A DNA stretch of 64,000 nucleotides from Celeribacter baekdonensis. GTDB lineage: Bacteria > Pseudomonadota > Alphaproteobacteria > Rhodobacterales > Rhodobacteraceae. The stretch is from the NCBI RefSeq assembly GCF_900102315.1, contig NZ_FNBL01000002.1, forward strand, positions 221,194 through 285,193. The letters are read 5' to 3'. Below, one piece after another: positions 1 through 8,164 of the stretch; the first letter of the stretch is position 1, and every line of letters starts with the position of its first letter. Below the pieces are notes generated by a model. It did no database searches and was not told the origin of the DNA. It was given only the letters and a program-made list of their open reading frames with translations. Made by a program: the position numbers and the translations under genes.

Positions 1-200
1 TCCCTGTCAGGTGACGTAATGAATGACGAATGTGTCCGCACGATTGGCCAATCATGTCATGGTATTGTGCAAAGTGAATATGACAATCTGTCCCGCCCGG
101 CGATGTAAGCCCCGGAACCGGTTCAACTTTTTGTTATGATGGCGCTAACCGGGCACGATGTCGCACCCGGCTGCATGTTGTGCTTTACATAATCCGAGCG
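1..200. other. Intergenic left edge, no gene recognised
   Basis: No coding frame with family resemblance is visible here. The stretch lies downstream of the leftward pepN gene, whose stop begins at 201. An inverted CCGGG/CCCGG pair around 150-172 could be part of a weak transcription end for pepN, but there is no convincing T-run on the leftward strand. Confidence 0.4.
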
Positions 201-2810
201 TCAGGCGGACAGAATGCGAGTCACCATTTCGGTCGTGTCGCGCGACAGGGTCGGGGTGGCCAGTATCCGCTCCAACTGGTCGCGTATCATGTCTTGGCGA
301 TCCGCGTCATAGCGTTTCCAGGTTTCAAATGCGCCGGACATCCGTGCCGTGGTTTGCGGGTTGAGCGCATCCAGCGCAATGAGGTGATCGGCCAAAAGCG
401 CATAGGCTTTGCCATCAGAGGTGTGGAAGCCCGCGTGATTGCCCGCCAATGCGCCAAACACGGACCGGAATCGGTTCGGGTTTTTCATAGTGAAATCAGG
501 GTGTTGGGTGAGGGATTTGGCAATGTCCGCGGCCTGATCAGGGGCGGCGGAGGCGACTTGCATCATGAACCATTTGTCCATGACCAAACGGTCGTCTTGC
601 CACTGTTTGGCAAAATCCGCCAATTCATCCTCGCCAAGTCCCGCCGACAACAAGGCCTGCAACGCCCCCGCCTGTTCGGTCATATTGTCCGCGCGTTTGT
701 AAAGCGCGCGCGCCGTGGCCCCGCCATCACTGAGTGTCAAAAGCGAGAGGGCAGACAGGCGCAGGCTGCGTTTGCCTGAGCCATTTGCGTCGGGCGTAAA
801 GGCGCCTGCATCGTTTTCCACATAGAGTGCGGGCAGCACCTCGCGCAGGTGCGCCGCCAAAATCCGCCGTACCTCTTCGCGGGCGGCATAGATTTTATCC
901 GGGTCCGGCGTGACGCCCGCATCATAGAGCGTTTGTGCCAAATCGTCCTGTGACGGCAGCCCAAGCGTCAGCGCCCGGAAGGCGGGATCGAGACTGTCAT
1001 CGGTGAGCACGGTTTTGATCGCGTCGAGATAGGCGTTTGCGGGCGGTGTGCCCTCCATGATCATCGCGATCAACGTCTCTTTCGCCAACATCCGCCCCAT
1101 TTCCCATTTCTGAAACGGGTCGGTGTCATGGGCCAACAGGAAGGCGCGGGTCTTGGCGCTCATCTCGCGTTCAAGCACCACGGGTGCTGAGAAATCGCGC
1201 AGGATCGAGGCGGTCGGGCGCGCGCCCAAACCCTCAAAGACAAAGCTTTGGGTCGCTTTGGTCATCTCTAAAATGGTGGTTGGGATAACCTCGTCGCCGT
1301 TCGGTCCAATCAGACCGACGGCAATGGGCAGGACCATCGGCGTTTTCGTCGTCTGGCCCGGTGTGGCAGGGGTCGATTGGGTGAAGGTCAGGGTGAATGT
1401 GCCGTCCTGCCAGTCCTCTTCAACACTCAAGCGCGGCGTGCCCGCCTGAGAATACCATTGTTTGAATTGTGCAAGATCGCGCCCAGTCGTATCGGCAAAG
1501 GCGGCGAGCCAATCTTCGATGGTCACGGCCTGTCCATCATGGCGCTCAAAGTAGAGATCGCAGGATTTTTTATAGGCCTCATCGCCCACAAGCCGTTTGA
1601 GCATCCCGATGATTTCCGCGCCTTTTTCATAGACGGTTGCGGTGTAGAAATTGTTGATCTCGACAAAACTTTCGGGCCGCACCGGATGGGCCAGAGGGCC
1701 GTTGTCTTCGCGGAACTGACGGGCGCGCAGGGTGAGAACTTCTTCAATCCTTTTAACGGCATGGCTGCGCATGTCGCCGGAGAACATCTGATCGCGGTAG
1801 ACGGTCAGGCCCTCTTTGAGGCAGAGTTGAAACCAATCGCGACAGGTGATGCGGTTGCCGGTCCAGTTGTGAAAATACTCATGAGCAATGATGCCTTCGA
1901 TCCGTTCAAAATTCGCGTCCGTCGAGGTCTCTTTCGAGGCCAAAACACAGGACGAGTTGAACACGTTCAGCCCCTTGTTTTCCATTGCTCCCATGTTGAA
2001 GTCATCGACAGCGACAATGTTGAATATGTCTAAGTCGTATTCACGACCATAGACCCGCTCGTCCCATGCCATACTGTCTTTGAGCGCCTGCATGCCAAAG
2101 GCGCATTTGCCCTCGTCGCCGGGCCGCACCCAGATGTTCAGTTCGACCTTCTTGCCGGATTTTGTGGTGAAGCCGCCGGGATGATTGATCAGATTTCCGG
2201 CCACCAAAGCGAACAAATAGGAGGGTTTCGGCCAGGGGTCATGCCACTCGGCAAAGCCCGGTCCAGAGGCCCCGGGATTGCCATTGGACAACATCACCGG
2301 CATGTCGGATTCAACGCGCACGGAGAAGGGGGCCATCACATCGGGACGGTCCGGGTAATAGGTGATCTTGCGAAAACCTTCGGCCTCGCATTGGGTGCAA
2401 TACATGGCATTTTGTGCGAGCTGACTTTCGCGTCCGCCCTCTTCGGAGGCTTCCACGTTCAGCGGGGACATATAGAGGCCTTCCAGCGCCGTGTTGGTTT
2501 TGGGGCTGATCTCCACCTCGGCTTCAAAGGTAAAGGGGGCGGCCGGAAGATCGCCGGATTTGATCACCAGATGGGTGTCCGCGACCTCATAGGGCACGAT
2601 GGCCTCATTCACGGCCACGGCGATGAGCCTCAGGCCCTCGCCATCCAAAATCAGATCGCCGGGATTTTGCACATTCGGCACAAAGGTGATTTTGGACAGA
2701 ACCCGCGTGGCCCGAGGGGCCAGTCGAAAGGTCAGATGCACATCGCGCACCCAATGGTGCGGCTCTTGGTAATCTTTCAGGTGAATCGTTTGGGGGGCGG
2801 CGTCTTTCAT
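201..2810 (-). CDS. pepN: Aminopeptidase N (M1 family)
   Basis: Cytosolic zinc aminopeptidase that removes N-terminal residues from peptides. The 869-residue product matches the usual length of bacterial PepN (about 870). The exopeptidase motif GAMEN is at residues 274-278. The zinc site is HEYFH at 310-314 with the third ligand E333, giving the M1 spacing HExxH-x18-E. The N-terminal beta domain and the long alpha-helical C-terminal domain are both present, so the gene is intact. It stands alone: the leftward operon upstream ends 146 bp before its start. It starts with MKDAAPQTIH, the only start that keeps the full N-terminal domain. Confidence 0.97.
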   Translation of the reverse strand: MKDAAPQTIHLKDYQEPHHWVRDVHLTFRLAPRATRVLSKITFVPNVQNPGDLILDGEGLRLIAVAVNEAIVPYEVADTHLVIKSGDLPAAPFTFEAEVEISPKTNTALEGLYMSPLNVEASEEGGRESQLAQNAMYCTQCEAEGFRKITYYPDRPDVMAPFSVRVESDMPVMLSNGNPGASGPGFAEWHDPWPKPSYLFALVAGNLINHPGGFTTKSGKKVELNIWVRPGDEGKCAFGMQALKDSMAWDERVYGREYDLDIFNIVAVDDFNMGAMENKGLNVFNSSCVLASKETSTDANFERIEGIIAHEYFHNWTGNRITCRDWFQLCLKEGLTVYRDQMFSGDMRSHAVKRIEEVLTLRARQFREDNGPLAHPVRPESFVEINNFYTATVYEKGAEIIGMLKRLVGDEAYKKSCDLYFERHDGQAVTIEDWLAAFADTTGRDLAQFKQWYSQAGTPRLSVEEDWQDGTFTLTFTQSTPATPGQTTKTPMVLPIAVGLIGPNGDEVIPTTILEMTKATQSFVFEGLGARPTASILRDFSAPVVLEREMSAKTRAFLLAHDTDPFQKWEMGRMLAKETLIAMIMEGTPPANAYLDAIKTVLTDDSLDPAFRALTLGLPSQDDLAQTLYDAGVTPDPDKIYAAREEVRRILAAHLREVLPALYVENDAGAFTPDANGSGKRSLRLSALSLLTLSDGGATARALYKRADNMTEQAGALQALLSAGLGEDELADFAKQWQDDRLVMDKWFMMQVASAAPDQAADIAKSLTQHPDFTMKNPNRFRSVFGALAGNHAGFHTSDGKAYALLADHLIALDALNPQTTARMSGAFETWKRYDADRQDMIRDQLERILATPTLSRDTTEMVTRILSA

Positions 2811-2956
2811 TCTCTGTCCTTTCGCGGGTAGCGCGTCTTGGGCACGTTAGAGCGAGGGACAGGGGGCTTCAACACCCTCAGGTCTCAATGTGATCTTCTT
2901 GTGATCACGCGTGCGATGGTGCGCGTGCCTGGCAAGAGGGACAGCCTGTGATAAGG

Positions 2957-3412
2957 TTATGCCGCACCGACAAAGGCCGCGAGTTTGCCCAAGGTTTGCA
3001 TCCCGAGTTCGACCGCGCCAAAGCCCTTGGCCTCTTGGTATTCGGCATCGCTCGAAAAGATCATCCGCAATGTGATCCGCGATCCGTGGCCGGTGGGTTC
3101 GAAAATCGCCGATGCCTCAGCATGTTTGGGGCCGTTTTCGCCCCAGAGAAGCTCGTACTCAATCCGCTCCATGGGGATCACACGGGTGTAGCGGTGATGA
3201 TTTGGAAAGACGGTCCCATCCGGGCCGATCATGTCGAACACCCATTCGCCACCGTCGCGCAGGTCAATGCGTGTGGTGCGGCAACTGAACCCATCGGGCC
3301 CCCACCATTTGGGGAGCGCCTCGGGGTCGGTCCATGCGCTCCAGATCACCGCGACGGGTGCGGCGATGTCGCGTGAGAGGGTCATGGTGCGGTTTTCGGC
3401 TGAGCGGTCCAT
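2957..3412 (-). CDS. SRPBCC (AHSA1-like) protein
   Basis: A 151-residue START-like hydrophobic-ligand-binding fold of the AHSA1/SRPBCC superfamily. Typical elements are the N-terminal RDIAAPVAVIWSAWTDPEAL, the central KWWGPDGF and the GGEWVFDMIGPDG strand. The chosen ATG overlaps the stop of the upstream gene in a TGATG junction, which indicates translational coupling; a second ATG at 3385 is possible. Third gene of a leftward unit behind an ArsR-type regulator. This pairing of ArsR repressor and SRPBCC proteins is common, but the ligand is unknown. The sister gene immediately upstream is a diverged paralogue. Confidence 0.85.
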   Translation of the reverse strand: MDRSAENRTMTLSRDIAAPVAVIWSAWTDPEALPKWWGPDGFSCRTTRIDLRDGGEWVFDMIGPDGTVFPNHHRYTRVIPMERIEYELLWGENGPKHAEASAIFEPTGHGSRITLRMIFSSDAEYQEAKGFGAVELGMQTLGKLAAFVGAA

Positions 3413-3879
3413 CAGAGCAAGCCCTTGGCATAGGTGGCGAGTTGATCCGCCACTGTGCCCCAACCGTCAAAAAAGCCCATGTCTTTATGGGTTTGCGCCG
3501 CCTCTTGCGAGCGGTGTCGGGCGGTGGCTGTATAGATCGTGCCGCCATCTGGCGCATCCGCAAAGGTCAGGATTGCGGTCATGAACGGGTCCGGCGCGGG
3601 TTTCCATCCTTCGGAGTAGCCATCTGTAAAGACAAGCTTTTCACCGGGGATCAGTTCAAGGTAGACGCCGGTGTTGTCCATCACTGCGCCGTCTACGTCA
3701 AAAACGGTGTTGAACCGCCCGCCCACACGCAGATCAATGTCACAGGCGGTGACTTTATGTGGGGCGGGGATAAAGAAATGCGGGATGTGTTCGGGCTGCG
3801 TCCAACAGTCCCAGACCAAGGCGCGGGGCACGGCCAGAGTGCGGGTAAAGCTGAGGTCAGTCTTTGGATCGAGGGTCAT
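3412..3879 (-). CDS. SRPBCC (AHSA1-like) protein, paralogue
   Basis: A 155-residue SRPBCC protein. It begins MTLDPKTDLSFTRTLAVPRA and contains the family pattern VWDCWTQPEHIPHFF followed by a GGRFNTVFDVDG strand. The start at 3879 is preceded by an AGGAG ribosome site eight bases upstream and overlaps the ArsR gene by 23 bp; the open frame runs further upstream but without family resemblance. It shares fold and gene order with the next gene, so the two look like a tandem duplication. Function beyond small-molecule binding cannot be read from the sequence. Confidence 0.85.
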   Translation of the reverse strand: MTLDPKTDLSFTRTLAVPRALVWDCWTQPEHIPHFFIPAPHKVTACDIDLRVGGRFNTVFDVDGAVMDNTGVYLELIPGEKLVFTDGYSEGWKPAPDPFMTAILTFADAPDGGTIYTATARHRSQEAAQTHKDMGFFDGWGTVADQLATYAKGLL

Positions 3880-4225
3880 CTGTTTGCTCCTGATTGGGTT
3901 GGGCGAGTTGGGTGACATAGGCATCAAAGCGGTCAAGGCGGCTGGTCCAAAGGCTGCGCTGCTCCTCAAGCCAGCTTTGCACCGGGGTAAAGGCACCGGG
4001 GGTGAGGCGACAGGTTCGGATGCGGCCTTGTTTTTCGGTGGAAATCAGCCCGGCGGTTTCAAGTTTCTTCACATGAGCCATGAGGGAGGGCAGGGCCATG
4101 TCATGGGGAGTGTGCAGATCCGACAGGGTTGCCGGCCCGCGCGCCAACCGGGTCAGGATTGCGCGGCGGGTTGGGTCACTGAGGGCTGAGAACAGCGTGT
4201 CGAGATCGTTTGAATGCTTAGTCAT
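3857..4225 (-). CDS. ArsR/SmtB-family transcriptional regulator
   Basis: A 122-residue winged-helix repressor. The family signature LFSALSDPTRRAILTRLARG is near the N-terminus and the recognition region MALPSLMAHVKKLETAGLI follows. There is no CxCxxC-type metal site, so it resembles the SRPBCC-linked ArsR group rather than the arsenic or cadmium sensors. First gene of a three-gene leftward operon with two SRPBCC proteins. A perfect inverted repeat overlaps its start codon and a second lies about 40 bp upstream, so autoregulation is likely. Confidence 0.93.
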   Translation of the reverse strand: MTKHSNDLDTLFSALSDPTRRAILTRLARGPATLSDLHTPHDMALPSLMAHVKKLETAGLISTEKQGRIRTCRLTPGAFTPVQSWLEEQRSLWTSRLDRFDAYVTQLAQPNQEQTDDPRSKD

Positions 4226-4289
4226 ACGACTAAGTATTCGGATTTTGTCGCGTGATGCAAGAAAAACTTAGGACTTTGACTAAGTTTTT
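4217..4289. promoter_or_regulatory. Candidate operator pair for the ArsR-type regulator
   Basis: Two perfect inverted repeats share the core ACTAAG. The first is CTTAGTC-ATAC-GACTAAG at 4217-4234 and covers the start codon of the repressor. The second is AAAAACTTAG at 4262-4271 and CTAAGTTTTT at 4280-4289, separated by eight bases. The repeated core in dyad form, directly upstream of an ArsR gene, fits the usual autoregulatory operator; a hairpin role for the second repeat is the main alternative. Confidence 0.7.
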
Positions 4290-4684
4290 GTCGAGTGACG
4301 TGTTTGGGAACGGGCTGGCCGGTATCGTCGCCACGCTGAATCGAAAAACCGCGTATGGTTACGCGTCATGACACGATTCAGGACCACGATGCACAGCTCT
4401 CAAAGGCCAGGTGAAGACAAGCGCGTCATCTTCGCTCCTCCCCTGACCTCACAAATGTTTTGGCCCGGGCGAGGCCAATCGTGGGCCTTTGCGTGGTTCG
4501 ATATGGGTGCTCAAAACTCAGTCGTGATGCCGGATGTGATCAATAAAGGGGCAGCGGGCGCGATTTGGTGAGTATGTGAACAGCGCAAAGGTGTATGTGC
4601 GCAGGGATGCAGAGGCCTTGCGCACCCATGCCCCTTTTCTCTGCTCGCAAAGCAGGTATCCTTGGCCAAAAGGAGAGGCATATC
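4290..4684. other. Intergenic region between ArsR operon and C26 amidase
   Basis: A 395-bp stretch with no gene I can support. A 67-codon rightward frame at 4368-4571 has no family resemblance and no ribosome site. The stretch must hold the promoter of the C26 amidase gene, but no clear -35/-10 pair stands out. Confidence 0.4.
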
Positions 4685-5470
4685 ATGAGCAGACCCATCG
4701 TTGGCGTGATCGGAAATTCGGACCTGCTGAACGGGCAATACCCGGCCTTTACCGGCGGCAAGATGAACGCCGAGGCCGTCTCCGATGTTGCGGGCTGTAT
4801 GCCGCTTTTGATACCGGCGCATCCCAATTTCGTCTCCTCCGAGGAGCTGATGGGCGTTTGTGACGGTTTTTTGTTCACCGGCGGTCGGCCCAATGTGCAC
4901 CCAGAGGAATATGGCGAACCTGAGACCGAAGCCCATGGGGCGTTTGATCGCTGTCGCGATGCGGTGACATTGCCGCTTATTCGCGCCTGTGTTGAGGTGG
5001 GTCTGCCGTTCCTTGGCATTTGTCGCGGCTTTCAGGAGGTCAATGTCGCCATGGGGGGCACGCTTTATCCTGAAATTCGCGATCTGCCGGGGCGAATGAA
5101 CCACCGGATGCCGCCAGATGGCACGATTGAGGAAAAATTCGCCCTGCGCCACCCGGTGCGTCTGAGCGAGGGTGGAGTGTTTCATCGCTTGTTTGGCACA
5201 GATGAGGTGATGACCAATACGCTGCATGGGCAGGGGATCAAAACCCCCGGTGCGCGCATCGTGATTGACGGCTACGCCCCCGATGGCACGCCTGAGGCGA
5301 TTTATGTCAAAGATGCGCCGGGGTTCACACTTTCGGTGCAATGGCACCCGGAATGGAACGCCTGTCAGGACCCGGTGTCGCGGCCGTTGTTTGCCGCCTT
5401 TGGTGAGGCGGTTCATGCTTATGCCGCGGCGCGCACAGGTGTCGCGAGGCCGCTGTCGAAGGCCGTTTAA
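4685..5470 (+). CDS. Gamma-glutamyl-gamma-aminobutyrate hydrolase-like (peptidase C26)
   Basis: A class-I glutamine-amidotransferase-like hydrolase of 261 residues, of the PuuD/C26 type that cleaves gamma-glutamyl amides. The nucleophile elbow GICRGFQ places Cys at 113, and the catalytic pair is in VQWHPEW (H221, E223). The GRPNVHPEEYGE segment is also characteristic of this family. The start at 4685 has an AAGGAGAGG ribosome site. No puu genes or glutamine synthetase homologue are adjacent, so its place in polyamine breakdown is inferred from the family only. Confidence 0.88.
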   Translation: MSRPIVGVIGNSDLLNGQYPAFTGGKMNAEAVSDVAGCMPLLIPAHPNFVSSEELMGVCDGFLFTGGRPNVHPEEYGEPETEAHGAFDRCRDAVTLPLIRACVEVGLPFLGICRGFQEVNVAMGGTLYPEIRDLPGRMNHRMPPDGTIEEKFALRHPVRLSEGGVFHRLFGTDEVMTNTLHGQGIKTPGARIVIDGYAPDGTPEAIYVKDAPGFTLSVQWHPEWNACQDPVSRPLFAAFGEAVHAYAAARTGVARPLSKAV

Positions 5471-5485
5471 GCGGTCAAATCCCTT

Positions 5486-5980
5486 TCAAAGCGCCTTTTC
5501 CATCCGAAAATTTTCAATCCCGACACCGTCGCGGATCACTGTTTGCCGGGCTGTCACCCGCCAGCCGCGTTTTTCAAAGAAACGCCGGGCCAGATGCGAG
5601 GCCTCTGTGTCCATACAGGGCAGGCCAAGACGACGCGCCTCCGCCTCGCAGGCGTCATAGAGCTTGGCGGCGGTGCCTTTGCCCATCTCCTCCAAGGCGA
5701 CATAGGCAAAATCGATATGGCCATCATGTCCCATGGTGAAAAAGCCTTTGAGCCGTCCCCATCGCGTGGCGCAGATCGCATAGCCCGCGGTCAGCCGCGC
5801 GGGCCAGGTTTCGGGGGCATGGTCGCGGTCCGGTGCCCAAGCGGCGCGTTGTGCCGCCGTATAAAACGCGCCCGTGCCGTCGCGCACCGTGCGGTGAAAC
5901 AGGGCGTAACAGGCGTCGGCGTCTTTGACGGTGATCGGACGTACTGTGATCGGACGCAATGTGAGGGCGCGTATTTTCAT
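5486..5980 (-). CDS. GNAT-family N-acetyltransferase
   Basis: A 164-residue acetyltransferase with the GNAT layout: beta-strand DFAYVALEEMGKGTAAKLYD carries the acetyl-CoA loop, then a helix and the C-terminal ARRFFEKRGWRVTARQ segment common to the family. Convergent with the C26 amidase gene, from which it is separated by 15 bp. The substrate is unknown. The N-terminus holds a short in-frame duplication (RPITV twice, from a repeated GTGATCGGACG), so the true start could be slightly downstream. Confidence 0.85.
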   Translation of the reverse strand: MKIRALTLRPITVRPITVKDADACYALFHRTVRDGTGAFYTAAQRAAWAPDRDHAPETWPARLTAGYAICATRWGRLKGFFTMGHDGHIDFAYVALEEMGKGTAAKLYDACEAEARRLGLPCMDTEASHLARRFFEKRGWRVTARQTVIRDGVGIENFRMEKAL

Positions 5981-6027
5981 GTCCGAACTTGTAGCGCGCG
6001 GGCAGTGTCTCGGCTAGAGTGGCCGCT

Positions 6028-6471
6028 ATGAAATATCTCGATTATCCCCCGGTTTGGCTTTTGGCCTTTATGTGCGCCGCTTACGCCTTGGCCGGTGTTG
6101 GGCTCGGTTTTACCGTGCCGCCGCTGGTGGCTCTGGTCGGGTGGATTTTGATCGCGCTGGGCGTGGGGCTTATGGGTGTGGCCGCCTTCACGATGTGGCG
6201 ACACAAAACCACAGTCATCCCCCACAAACAGCCCTCGGCCATCGTCACCAATGGCGTCTATGCCCTGTCGCGCAATCCAATTTATCTGGGCGACGTCTTT
6301 ACACTCGCAGGCTTTGCTTTACTTTGCGGCAGTTCGATGGGGATCGTGTTGGTTCCGGCCTTTATGGCCGTGATACAAAAGCGATTTATCATTGAGGAGG
6401 AACAAAAGCTCCGGGCGGGATTCCCACAGGATTTCTCCGCTTGGGCCAAAAAAACGCGACGTTGGGTGTAG
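6028..6471 (+). CDS. Isoprenylcysteine carboxyl methyltransferase-like membrane protein
   Basis: A 147-residue integral membrane protein with about four hydrophobic segments. The C-terminal half holds the ICMT/PEMT pattern: VTNGVYALSRNPIYLGDVF, which binds S-adenosylmethionine in this superfamily, and a late EEEQKLRAGFPQDFSAWAKK segment. Bacterial members methylate lipids or small molecules, and the substrate cannot be told. ATG at 6028 is preferred; a GTG nine bases upstream is in frame. Divergent from the GNAT gene with 47 bp between them. Confidence 0.85.
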   Translation: MKYLDYPPVWLLAFMCAAYALAGVGLGFTVPPLVALVGWILIALGVGLMGVAAFTMWRHKTTVIPHKQPSAIVTNGVYALSRNPIYLGDVFTLAGFALLCGSSMGIVLVPAFMAVIQKRFIIEEEQKLRAGFPQDFSAWAKKTRRWV

Positions 6472-6491
6472 TCTGCCATCACGGGTCAAAA

Positions 6492-6519
6492 ATGTTAGCG
6501 CAATAATGTTGCGAAACAT
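6492..6519. promoter_or_regulatory. Imperfect palindrome upstream of pntA
   Basis: CGCAA at 6499-6503 and TTGCG at 6509-6513 form a perfect dyad around TAATG, flanked by a second dyad of ATGTT (6492-6496) and AACAT (6515-6519). It lies 62-89 bp before the pntA start, where an operator would be expected. No regulator for it is encoded nearby. Confidence 0.4.
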
Positions 6520-6580
6520 CGGCAGGATTGGGTAAGGATGCACCAAGAATGCGAATAGGACTGGGGAAAAGGAAAATCTC

Positions 6581-8152
6581 GTGAAATTTGGGGTTCCAAA
6601 GGAAGTCTTTGAGGGGGAGGCGCGCGTCGCGTTGACTCCTGAGAGCGCCAAGCAGTTGCAAAAGCTTGGATATGACTGTGCGGTTGAAACCGGGGCCGGT
6701 GTGCTCGCCGGATTCTCCGATAAAGACTATGCGGAGGCGGGCGTTGAGGTCATCAAGACCGCCGCCGCGCTTTGGAAGGACTGCGACATCGTCGCCAAGG
6801 TCCGCCAGCCGTCCGAGACGGAGATGAAGCGGCTCAAATCGGGTCAGACTTTGATCTCTTTCTTCAACCCAGGTGCCAATGAGGCCGGGATGGAGATGGC
6901 CAAGTCCAAAGGCGCCAACGTGATCGCCATGGAAATGGTGCCCCGGATTTCGCGCGCCCAAAAAATGGATGCGCTCTCTTCCATGGCCAATATCGCGGGC
7001 TACCGCGCGGTCATCGAGGCCTCCAACAATTTCGGCCGTTTCTTCACCGGACAAATCACGGCGGCCGGTAAAGTGCCGCCCGCAAAAGTGTTGGTTGTCG
7101 GTGCCGGTGTGGCCGGTCTTGCCGCCATCGGGACGTCCACCTCGCTCGGTGCGATCACCTATGCGTTTGACGTGCGTCCCGAAGTGGCCGAACAGGTCGA
7201 ATCCATGGGCGCTCAGTTTGTCTACCTCGATTTCGAGGAAGAACAACAAGATGGCGCGGCCACGGGCGGCTATGCCTCTGTGTCCTCGCCCGAGTTCCGC
7301 GAAGCGCAGCTTGCGAAATTCCGCGAATTGGCCCCCGAAGTGGACATCGTGATCACCACCGCGTTGATCCCGAACCGCGAAGCGCCCGAACTTTGGACCG
7401 AAGACATGGTCGCGGCGATGAAGCCGGGGTCCGTGATCGTCGATCTCGCGGCGGAAAAGGGCGGCAACTGCAAGCTGACCAAAATGGACGAGAAAATCGT
7501 CACCGAGAATGGCGTGACCATCATCGGGTACACCGATTTCCCGTCGCGCATGGCGGCTCAGGCCTCGACGCTTTACTCCACCAACATCCGTCACATGATG
7601 ACCGATCTGACGCCGGAAAAAGACGGCCAGATCGTGCATAACATGGAAGATGACGTGATCCGTGGTGCGACGGTGACCTATGCGGGCGAGATCACATTCC
7701 CGCCGCCGCCGCCGAAAATCAAAGCCATCGCCGCCAAGCCGAAAGAAGCGGCTAAAGTGTTGACGGCAGAGGAAAAACGCGCCGCAGAAACCGCAGCTTT
7801 CAAAGCCCAGACCAAACAACAGGTCACTTTGATGGCCATCGGTGCGGTGCTTTTGCTGGGGGTTGGTCTTGTTGCACCTGCCTCCTTCATGCAGCACTTT
7901 ATCGTCTTTGTTCTCTCCGTCTTCATTGGCTTCCAGGTCATTTGGAACGTGTCGCACTCGCTGCACACGCCTCTCATGGCTGTCACCAACGCCATTTCGT
8001 CGATCATCATTCTGGGCGCTCTGATGCAAATCGGGTCGGGTTCTTGGCTTGTGATTGTGCTCGGTGCTCTGTCGGTCTTCATGGCCGGGATCAACATCTT
8101 TGGCGGCTTTATGGTCACACGGCGCATGCTTGCCATGTTCCAGAAATCTTAA
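6581..8152 (+). CDS. pntA: NAD(P) transhydrogenase subunit alpha
   Basis: Subunit of the proton-translocating transhydrogenase, which uses the proton-motive force to reduce NADP+ with NADH at the inner membrane. The 523-residue protein is the fused form: an NAD(H)-binding domain I with the Rossmann loop GAGVAGLAAIGTS, then a C-terminal membrane domain of about four helices from residue 415 on. Some alphaproteobacteria split this subunit in two; this one does not. The start is a GTG, with a GGAAAAGGA stretch upstream and family agreement from the first residue (MKFGVPKEVFEGEARVALTP). pntB follows after 12 bp. Confidence 0.97.
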   Translation: MKFGVPKEVFEGEARVALTPESAKQLQKLGYDCAVETGAGVLAGFSDKDYAEAGVEVIKTAAALWKDCDIVAKVRQPSETEMKRLKSGQTLISFFNPGANEAGMEMAKSKGANVIAMEMVPRISRAQKMDALSSMANIAGYRAVIEASNNFGRFFTGQITAAGKVPPAKVLVVGAGVAGLAAIGTSTSLGAITYAFDVRPEVAEQVESMGAQFVYLDFEEEQQDGAATGGYASVSSPEFREAQLAKFRELAPEVDIVITTALIPNREAPELWTEDMVAAMKPGSVIVDLAAEKGGNCKLTKMDEKIVTENGVTIIGYTDFPSRMAAQASTLYSTNIRHMMTDLTPEKDGQIVHNMEDDVIRGATVTYAGEITFPPPPPKIKAIAAKPKEAAKVLTAEEKRAAETAAFKAQTKQQVTLMAIGAVLLLGVGLVAPASFMQHFIVFVLSVFIGFQVIWNVSHSLHTPLMAVTNAISSIIILGALMQIGSGSWLVIVLGALSVFMAGINIFGGFMVTRRMLAMFQKS

Positions 8153-8164
8153 GGGGTAGGGATC

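Noticed and set aside
4368-4571. A 67-codon rightward frame upstream of the C26 amidase gene
   Set aside because: No family, no ribosome site and composition unlike real genes here.
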